A program made the position numbers and the translations under genes. Below, one piece after another: positions 24,991 through 32,914 of a DNA stretch of 64,000 nt. Location: assembly GCA_037833965.1 (NCBI GenBank), contig AP031354.1, positions 8,348,001 through 8,412,000 of the forward strand, given 5' to 3'. Source of the DNA: Marchantia polymorpha subsp. ruderalis. Taxonomy: Eukaryota > Streptophyta > Marchantiopsida > Marchantiales > Marchantiaceae. The notes under the pieces were generated by a model. The model did no database searches. It saw only the letters and a list, made by a program, of their open reading frames with translations, and was not told where the DNA came from. The number at the start of each line of letters is the position of its first letter. Within the stretch, counting starts at the first letter, position 1.

Positions 24991-26241
24991 CTAACTTACA
25001 ACATAAATCTAACCCTAACCCTAAATCTGAATCCTAAGCCTACTGTACAGAGCCGCCAGCGCCTTTCCATCCAGCGCCTTTCCATCCAAGATCTGAGGCT
25101 GAAAATTTGCAGGCATGCGTGACGGGCTGAGATCAACGGCCTCACCAAATTTCAGATCCATCCGACCGTCCATCGCAAAGATATGGGCACCGCAAGATCT
25201 CTGAACCTAGGCCAAAATTCCTTTTCCAAAATCCGAGGTCTGGGGGACCCACATGCCGCTTGAATGCCGTTCCCGCGATTATGGGTAACGGCCTGCTCTT
25301 CACGTGCAACTTCACGCCCCGCCGTTCTGCGTACCACACATGACATAATCCCGCCAACTTCCGCCATCGGGAATCTTCTGCCACGTGGCGCCGAAGGCAT
25401 CCTCCCGCCGAAGACACCCTTCCGCACCTTTGCCTATCTATAACAGTCACCCCGACGCCCATAACTCACAGATCCCTGCTTCGTTTGAAACGTTCTTGGG
25501 CTCGTTGGAACAAGCGTGTTGTGCTTTTTCCAACGAGCCCCTAACTAAGTCAAACCGTTAAGAATTGAGAAAGTTATGACGGTTTTACTCTTCCGCCGAA
25601 GGCGTTTGCCTATGCACAGGCTTCCACTCGCAACTCGCCTATGCGCAACTCCTTGGGCCGAAGGCCTCTCTATCTGTTAACGCCGAAGGCCTCTCTCCTA
25701 ACCATAACAGCCGCTTTCGACGCTCATAACTCAGTGACGCCTTATCTGTTTTAAGAGTTCTTGGTCTCGTTGAAACGAGAGTCGCAAGGTCTTTCCAACA
25801 AGACCCTAATTGAGTCAAGGCGTTACGAATTGAGAAAGTTATAAGGGATTCACTCTTCCGCCGAATGCACTCTCCCGCATCGCCGAAGGCGTTGACCCGA
25901 AGACATCTGTCGCCGAGGGCGAACATCTAGGGCCGAAGCCGGATATTCCGCCGATGGCGAAGTGCCTACGCGCAGGCGAACTCCTTTGGCCGAAGGCGGA
26001 ATTCCCGGCGGGCTTCCCGCCGACCACGAACTCCTTCCGCCTATCCGTATGCGTTCTCCTTTGCATCTTTCGACAGTCGCAACTCCTTGAGTCCTCATCC
26101 GTTCCAGGCGTTCTTGGGCTTGTTAAAACGAGCGTGTCAAGTTCTTTCCAACAAGATCCTAACCAAGTCAAGGCGTTGTAAATTGAGAAAGTTATGAGGG
26201 ATTCACTGTTCCGCCGAAGGCGTACCGCCGAAGGCACTTTT
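24991..26241 (-). repeat. Old LTR fragment related to family B, left part
   Basis: Reading 25140-26241 against the solo LTR shows clear homology: a shared GAATGCCGTTCCCGCGAT-type block, GCCGAAGGC linkers, and three ~130-bp hairpin units at about 25440-25590, 25690-25850 and 26060-26215. Element A inserted into it. The continuation, with a fourth unit, is at 43438-43690 on the other side of A, and the CTTTT target duplication (26237-26241 / 43433-43437) marks the break. Confidence 0.7.
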
Positions 26242-26661
26242 TGTGACACAAGGGTTTAGAGAGAAGTTCACTTGAAGATAGAAACGTAAACTCTCAAGAT
26301 GAGAGATACAAACAATCATTCTACTCTCCTTTATATAGCTCTCACCAACAAGTACAAGGTGATAAGATCTAATCCCCACCATCCATCCCACTCCTAGTGG
26401 ATGGATGACGTGACGGATAACCCTAACAAGCACACGGATCGCTGACGTGGCGCACCCAACTAACACACTAACTAACACACTCAATCCTTACCTACAAGCA
26501 CACGGATTGTTGACGTGGCACTTTCAACTAACACATCCACTCTGTACCTACTAAGTGCGCGGATCGCTGACGTGGCAGCTATGACTAGTGCACACTAAAG
26601 TATCTACATCAATATTCAGAGTAACCTCTTCTTTAGTTCTAACTAACTAAAGATGGTTAGA
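26242..26661 (-). repeat. Element A 3' LTR
   Basis: 420 bp, aligned end to end with 43013-43432. Both terminal dinucleotide regions have mutated (TGTGACAC at left and GGTTAGA at right, against TGTAACAC and GGTTACA in the partner). The left flank is CTTTT. Confidence 0.92.
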
Positions 26662-26663
26662 AA

Positions 26664-26676
26664 CCTCCCTCCTTTT
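26664..26676 (-). other. Element A polypurine tract
   Basis: On the minus strand AAAAGGAGGGAGG lies 2 bp before the 3' LTR, the expected position of the plus-strand primer. Confidence 0.8.
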
Positions 26677-26689
26677 AAGATGCAACGTC

Positions 26690-26857
26690 CTAGTTGCACA
26701 TACGTTCAAACTCCTGAACTATCAAAGGTGCATTTGCTAAATTTTTAGCTGGTTCCCAAGTTGATTCATACGATGGATAGCCTTTCCATTGAATCAAATA
26801 CTCTACTTTGGGATATTTATGACCTCGAATACGTTTCTTGAGTATCTTTTCTACCTA
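26690..26857 (-). pseudogene. Element A chromodomain (after in-frame stop)
   Basis: The frame downstream of the TAG at 26855-26857 stays open to a second TAG at 26690-26692. It encodes a canonical chromodomain core, with [11 protein letters not shown], the ESTWEP motif and [10 protein letters not shown] in order. Its position at the integrase C-terminus places element A in the chromovirus branch, whose chromodomains guide insertion to particular chromatin. The stop that separates it from integrase is a later mutation. Confidence 0.85.
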
Positions 26858-29800
26858 AAACTCCTCATGATTTGCTATCAAGGTTGGAAGAGGAGGTGGT
26901 GCTGGTTGATTGGTGAATTGTTTTGGTCGTGGTACATGTTTTCGCAATCGTGACACATGAAATACTAGATGTATTTTCATATGTGACGGAAGTTCCAACT
27001 TGTATGACACTTCACCAACACGCTTCAAAACCAAAAATGGACCAATGAACCTAGGGTTTAACTTTGGTGTTCCTACAAGAGACAAATTCGTTGTAGATAA
27101 TCAAACATGATCTCAAACCTCAAAAATCACTTCTCTACGATGAGCATCGGCATGCTGCTTTTGGCGATTTTGAGCTATCACCAACTTCTCCTTGGCCTGA
27201 TGTAGTCCTCTGTGAATATGCTCCACGAATTCGTTGACTGCTGCAACTTTGGTCGAAAACTCCTCTCCTTTGGGAAGTCTCATCAAACTTGAAGGAGTTA
27301 TAGGATGAGCTCCATACATAAGAAAAAATGGAGACACTTTTGTGGATGCATTAACAGAGTTGTTATATGCAAATTCCACAAGTGGCAAAAGGTTGTCCCA
27401 CTCTTCTTGCTCTTCTAATGTGAATGCTCGTAGCATATCCTCTATGGTTCTATTTGCCCTCTCAGTTTGTCCATGAGTTTGAGGGTGATAGGCCGTTGAC
27501 ATTGCTAGTTTTGTTTTGAAAAAACTAAACAAAGTTTTCCAAAATAAACTAGTGAAGTGAGTATTTCTATCCGTGATTAACACTTTGCTTAAGCCATGAT
27601 TCACAAAAACTGCATCTAGATACAATTGAGCTAGTTGTGGAGCTGTTACTGTTTTTGTGGTTGGCCTGATGTGAATCATCTTGCTCAATTTGTCCACAAA
27701 AACCACCACTGAATCATGTCCTAACGAAGTACTTGGTAACTCACATACAAGATCCATGGTGACATGTTCCCACCGCTGTTCGGGAATAGGAATAGGCTGT
27801 AATAAACCCGCTGGTTTTTGATTACTTGCCTTGTTTTGTTGACAAGCAACACAACTTCGAACATAAGACTCCACATCCTCACGTATTTTGAGCCAATAGT
27901 ACACTTGTTGTATACTCTTCACGGTTTTCCCCACTCCCACATGACCTGCAATGGCTGTATCATGACTTTCTGCCAAAATCATTGTGCGCAAATCGTGATC
28001 TTGAGGAATCCATATACGCTGATTGTAAAACGCCAAACCTCAAGATTTCTCTGCCTTTCCAGTTTGTAGTGCCCGAGTGATTTCTTCATCCTCCTTTGTG
28101 GCTTGTGACATCTTGCTCCACCAATCCGCCTGAATTTTCACTTCTGCAACATGATTCAAACAAGGCATGCGTGTGAGAGCATCTGCAAGTTGCTTCTTTC
28201 CCTCCACGTACACAATCTTCATGTTGAAGCGTTGACGCCACTCTGCCCATCGAATTTGTCGTTTGGACAGATCCTTCTGAGTTTCCAAATAAATCAAGGG
28301 TTTATGATCAGTCTCCACCACAAACTACTTATCACCCAAGTAATGCTTCCAATGTTTGGTTGCCAACACGATGGCTAACTCCTCCCGTTCTGTCGTGTGA
28401 TAATTTTGTTCCGCCGCCACCAACTTTCGAGAATAGAAAGCAACTGGATGCTATCCATCCTCCCATTCTTGTTGAAGTATGCCACCTACTGTTGTACCTG
28501 ATGCGTCAGTGGCCAACTTGATAGAGCGGTTAGGATCATACCACTTGAGAATAGGTGCGTGTAACAAAGCATCTTTCAATGCTTGAAAAGCTAACTCTTG
28601 AGCTGTTCCCCATCTCCACTTTTGACCTTTCCCTAACATGGAAGTCAAGGCCTGAGCTAGTCGAGCAAAACCTTTCACAAATCTACGATAGAATCCAATG
28701 AGCCCTAGAAAACTCTTCAATTGAGTTTGATCCTCAGGTGCTATCCATTTCTGAATGGCATCTATAATCTCACTCATCACTTGGATTCCTGTAGCTGTAA
28801 CTCTATGACCCAAGTAATCTACTTCTGACTTGCCAAATTCACATTTTGAAGCTTTGGCATACAATTGATTGTCTCTTAAAACTTGAAGTACCTCTCGTAA
28901 ATGACTTCTATGATCACTCAAAGTTTTGCTATACACCAATATATCATGTAGAAAAACAATGACAGATTTATCTAGATAAGGGCGAAAGATATCGTTCATC
29001 AATCCCATGAATGTAGCTGGTGCATTAGTGAGACCAGAAGGCATCACCAGATACTCAAAGTGTCCATACTTAGTACGAAAAGCTGTCTTGTGAACATCTT
29101 CATCTGCAATTCGAATTTGATTGTAGCCGCTTCTCAAATCTAGCTTGGTGAAGTACTTCGCTCCTTGAAGTTGATCAAACAAATCATCCATACGAGGTAA
29201 TGGATATTTGTTTTTCACCGTTTGCTGATTCAACCCGCGATAATCGATACATAGTCTCATGGATCCATCCTTCTTTTTCACAAAGAGTACTGGAGCTCCA
29301 TAAGGTGAAACACTTGGTTGAATGAATCCCTTGCTCAACATCTCCTCCACTTGAGCTTTGCATTCTTCCAATTCGTTTGGAGCCAAACGATATGGAGCTT
29401 TGCAAGTTGGTGTACTTCCAGGTATCACCTCAATCTTGTGATCTACTCGCCTCTTTGGTGGTAATCTTGCAGGTAGATCATCTGGAAAAACATCTTTATA
29501 CTCCATAAAAATGTCGTTCAAGGACTCCGGGATGTAAGGTTTGTCCGTGGACCCAATATCTCTTATAAGTCCAAGGAAACATACATCATCTCTAGAAATG
29601 GATGCTGTACCCATCACAAAGAGGGATATATTCCTATTTTGAGATCTACTTCTATCTCCATAGATCTTCCATCCACTACTTGTAATCACTTTTCTTCTCC
29701 AATCTACCTTCGGATTATATTGTTCCATCCATGGCATTCCAAATATGACATCATATCGAGCTAAACGAATTACTCTCCGTTCAATGCTCTCCTTGTATCT

Positions 29801-30268
29801 ACCTATGGATAATTCTACACTCCGTGGTAGTGTTTCTATCGCTTCAGTTTGCCCGTTTGGCAATTCAACTTCTTCACTCACGTCCTTCATCAACATCAAA
29901 CCTAACTTCATAGCAACACTCCTTGATAGAAAATTCTCAGTTGCTCCAGGATCAATTAAAACTCTCACCTTGTGTACTTCCATGAAACCATAAGTGACAA
30001 TGAGTTGAGCTTGCTTCTTACTCCTTCCATGAGCTCCCAACCATTGACTTCTTCCAACCTCGCCTTTTCTTCGCTTTGTAGAACCAGTAAGGCCGCGAGG
30101 CAAGATTATTGGTGATCTTCGTTTCCCGAAACTGCTTCCTCCACCTCTTCGTACTCTATCCCCTCCATATTGTTGAACGGTCGTTGCTGCATGGGCCGTC
30201 CTACTTGTTGTGTCGGCCGAACTCGACAAAACTTGGCTATGTGACCCATTCGTCCACATGCATAGCAT
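26855..30268 (-). pseudogene. Element A pol (PR-RT-RH-IN), multiple stops
   Basis: One minus frame carries, from high to low coordinates: protease ([10 protein letters not shown], where DSGA is expected), RT ([11 protein letters not shown] and [13 protein letters not shown] regions, with FLHD in place of F/Y-x-DD), RNase H ([21 protein letters not shown]), and integrase with an HHCC finger (ESHDTAIAGH and CVACQQNK) and the D, D, E core (MDLV, ITDRNTHF, QTERANRT). A GPFLVLKRVGEVSYKLELP tail follows. In-frame stops lie at 28451-28453, 28325-28327, 28040-28042, 27113-27115 and 27101-27103, and 26855-26857 ends the frame before the chromodomain. The His codon at 28946-28948 replaces the first catalytic Asp of RT. 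The integrase triad looks intact. Confidence 0.9.
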
Positions 30269-30422
30269 TGACGATTGTCACGAACTCCAGCTCCTCCTCG
30301 AACCATTCCATTATTTGCATAACCTTCTTGCAAATTTGGAACTCCTGGTCGCCTAATCTCACCTCCAAATCTTGGTGGTGGTCCTCTTGTTGGTGCAAAA
30401 CCTTCTCTACGTCGAAGGTTTC
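30106..30422 (-). pseudogene. Element A gag, C-terminal part with zinc knuckle
   Basis: The C-terminal end of Gag, with the CCHC knuckle [14 protein letters not shown] followed by a glutamate-rich tail and a stop at 30106. It is in a different frame from pol, overlapping its start. It is separated from the rest of gag (41553-42402) by element B; the frame is continuous if B and one 5-bp duplicate are ignored. Confidence 0.88.
30418..30422 (+). repeat. Element B target-site duplication, left
   Basis: GTTTC directly before the 5' LTR of B, repeated at 41553-41557 after the 3' LTR. Confidence 0.92.
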
Positions 30423-30445
30423 TGTGAGCACAAACTGTGCTCACA
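30423..30445 (+). other. Perfect hairpin at LTR B terminus
   Basis: TGTGAGCACA, three bases, then TGTGCTCACA: a perfect 10-bp inverted repeat forming the very start of the LTR. It recurs at 39096-39119 (4-base loop) and, with one change, inverted at 23448-23471 in the old solo LTR. Confidence 0.9.
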
Positions 30446-30651
30446 TGTCTTTTTACCCTTATGAGAGTTAAAAGTTGGGATTTAAGCTCTTGCAAAATTA
30501 TGCTTGGGGTTTTCTGAAAGATTCTGCAAGATTAGGAGTTGGTGTGATGGTTAGGGGGCAAGAGGTGCGGAAGGAGGCCTTCGGGGCAAGGTCTTCGGCG
30601 AAGTGCCTTCGGTGAAATCCCTTCGGGGAAAGGCCTTCGGCGAAGGAGTGA

Positions 30652-31568
30652 AACTCTCATAACGTTCTCAATGTGTGACGCCTTGACTCAATTAGGGTCT
30701 CGTTGGAAAGAGCTCGCGACGCTCGTTTCAACGAGCCCAAGAACTTGTGAAACGGATGAGAGGTCACTGAGTTATGAGTGGCGGAAGTTTCTGATATAGA
30801 GGGGCCTTCGGCCTGTGCACGGGCGAGCCTCGCAGGGCGGACGAGCCTCGACGGACGGACACCTGCGCACGGACGCGGACGCTCATAACTTTCTCAATTC
30901 TTAGCGGTTTGACTTGATTCGGGTCTCGTTGGAAAGAACTCGACGAGCTGGTTTCAACGAGACCAAGATCTCTTGAAACGGATGAGGCATCACCGAGTTA
31001 GGAGCGGCGGAAGTTTCTGATATGGAGGGCCTTCGGCGCTAACATTTAGAGGGGCCTTCGGCGTTAACAGTTAGAGGGGCGGCTGACGACGCGGACGCCT
31101 GTGCACAGGCGGGTTGCAAGTAGGCGGCCTGTGCACAGGCAGGCCTTCGGCGGAAGGGTAAAATCGACATAGTGTTTTCAATTCTGAATGGTTTGCGGTG
31201 ATTAGGGTCTCGTTAGAAAGAGCTCGCGACGCTCGTTCCAACGAGCCCAAGAACGCCTGGAACGGATGGGAATTTAGGGAGTTATGACTTTTGGAAAATC
31301 CGCCTTCGGCCCTAGATGTTCGCCTTCGGGGTTACGCTTCCGGGAATTCCGCCTTCGGAGGTAGAGAGTTCAACTTTTGTCCGATGCGCGGACGGACGCC
31401 TTGGGCGGTTGCAGGCCTTCGGCAGAAGAGTAAAACAGTGATAACCTTCTCAATTCTTATTCGTTTGACTTGGTTAGGGGCTCGTTGGAAAGAGCACAAC
31501 ACGCTCGTTCCAACGAGCCCAAGAACGTTGCAAACGAAGCAGGGATCCGTGAGTTATGGGCGTCGGGG
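30652..31568 (+). repeat. Four ~130-bp hairpin units with GCCTTCGGC linkers (5' LTR)
   Basis: Units at about 30652-30785, 30880-31012, 31160-31290 and 31430-31568 share the order CATAACnTTCTCAAT, TTGACT, TCGTTGGAAAGA, CAACGAGnCCAAGA, GGATGAG and GAGTTATG. In each, the centre can fold back: the last unit has a perfect 11-bp stem (31478-31488 with 31510-31520) and the second a perfect 10-bp stem. Linkers of about 95-150 bp are full of GCCTTCGGC and GGCGAAGG. The same array is at about 39326-40242 in the 3' LTR. Confidence 0.85.
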
Positions 31569-32025
31569 TGACTGTTAGAGATTGACAAGGTGTGGAAGTG
31601 CGTCTTTGGCGGTTGGACGCATTCGGCGGTGCGCGGAAGGAGATTTCCTCCGGCGAGGATCGGGTGGTCATGAATGTAGAATGTTCAGGTGTGGCAGTGG
31701 CGGCGGCGTGAAGTCAAGTTGGTGTGGCAGAGACGGCGGGGCATAAAGTCGCGCATGGGAAGTAGGTGTGACCCATCATTGCGGTGGGGCATTCAGGCGG
31801 GCTGTGGTGTGTTCGGCCTGGAAGCTGAGACCTGGTGGGGAGTTTGGCCTTGGGGCGGAGAGCTGGAGTGTACCAGTGTACCAGTGTGCGCGAGCTGGAT
31901 CGTGTGGTGTGCCATTGTGTGGAGACGCTGGTGGAATCGGTAGGAGGATAGAGTGTGGAGAGTTCGAAGGAAGAGGAAGCAAACTCTCGTGGGTGGAGAG
32001 TTGTATCTGAGTGTGAAATTAGATC

Positions 32026-32519
32026 GGGATCCGAGATTGAAGTGTAATCTGTGAGTGGGATCTGAAATTGAAGTGACATCTGTGAGTGGAAGACCTGAGA
32101 ATGGGATCTGAGATTGAAGTGTAATCTGTGAGTGGGATCCGAGATTGAAGTGTAATCTGTGAGTGGGATCTGAAATTGAAATGACATCTGTGAGTGGAAG
32201 ACCTGAGAATGGGATCTGAGATTGAAGTGTAATCTGTGAGTGGGAGCTGAGATTGAAGTGTAATCTATGAGTGGGAGCTGAGATTGAAGTGACATCTGTG
32301 AGTGGAAGACCTGAGAATGGGATCTGAGATTGAAGTGTAATCTGTGAGTGGGATCTGAAATTGAAGTGACATCTGTGAGTGGAAGACCTGAGAATGGGAT
32401 CTGAGATTGAAGTGTAATCTATGAGTGGGAGATGAGATTGAAGTGTAATCTGTGAGTGGGATCTGAGATTGAAGTGTAATCTGTGAGTGGGAGCTGAGAG
32501 TGAAGCGAAATCTGAGACT
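32026..32519 (+). repeat. 31-bp tandem array with 15-bp spacers (5' LTR)
   Basis: Fourteen 31-bp units beginning GGGATCTGAGATTGAAG or a close variant. A 15-bp spacer GGAAGACCTGAGAAT is inserted after units 2, 5, 8 and 10, giving a higher-order pattern (14 x 31 + 4 x 15 = 494 bp, which fits exactly). The array is duplicated at 40700-41193 in the 3' LTR. Long minus-strand open frames here are repeat artefacts. Confidence 0.93.
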
Positions 32520-32883
32520 GAAATCTGACAGTCGGGATCTGAATTTGAAACTGAAAAGGGAGAGTGGAATCTGAGTAGGAATTGGTAGTGGAACTCGGAG
32601 CTAGGATAGACCACAGCGGCTGTGGTATTGAGAAAGTTACCCAGAGTTGGGTTAGATCTTTATGTAACAAAGAGCTTGTCTGCTGCTCTTGTGGAGATAG
32701 CAGACAGCAAGTTATTATTTTCAATTCTGGATAAATTGCCTGTGAAAGAGCAAGTGTTATGATCTCATTGTCTTGAATACACTTTGACCACATGGTTGAG
32801 ATCAGAGAAGTTAGATTATGGGAGCTCGAACCTCCACCTGGACTACAAACGCTGAAGGATGGGGAGTTTAGGCTCACATAAAA

Positions 32884-32901
32884 TGGTGCGTCTGCCGGGA
32901 G
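32884..32901 (+). other. Candidate primer-binding site of element B
   Basis: TGGTGCGTCTGCCGGGAG begins 5 bp after the LTR. It starts with TGG as a tRNA 3' CCA complement should, but is not the common initiator-Met site. I cannot name the tRNA with confidence. Confidence 0.6.
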
Positions 32902-32914
32902 CCTGATCTTGTAA

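Larger units (their letters stand above)
30423..32878 (+). repeat. Element B 5' LTR (2456 bp)
   Basis: TGTGAGCA to GGCTCACA. Internal order: terminal hairpin (30423-30445), four ~130-bp hairpin units between GCCTTCGGC-rich linkers (30652-31568), a GC-rich segment, a 31-bp tandem array (32026-32519), and a conserved end. It would contain the element's promoter and R region; I could not place the transcription start. Confidence 0.95.

Noticed and set aside
25010-25028. Telomere-like CTAACCCTAACCCTAAA
   Set aside because: Only two to three units; chance or ordinary interstitial trace, not a telomere.
31793-32614. Minus-strand ORFs of 273 and 193 codons in LTR B (and copies at 40388-41288)
   Set aside because: They are translations of the 31-bp tandem array, which stays open because three units make 93 bp; no gene features.
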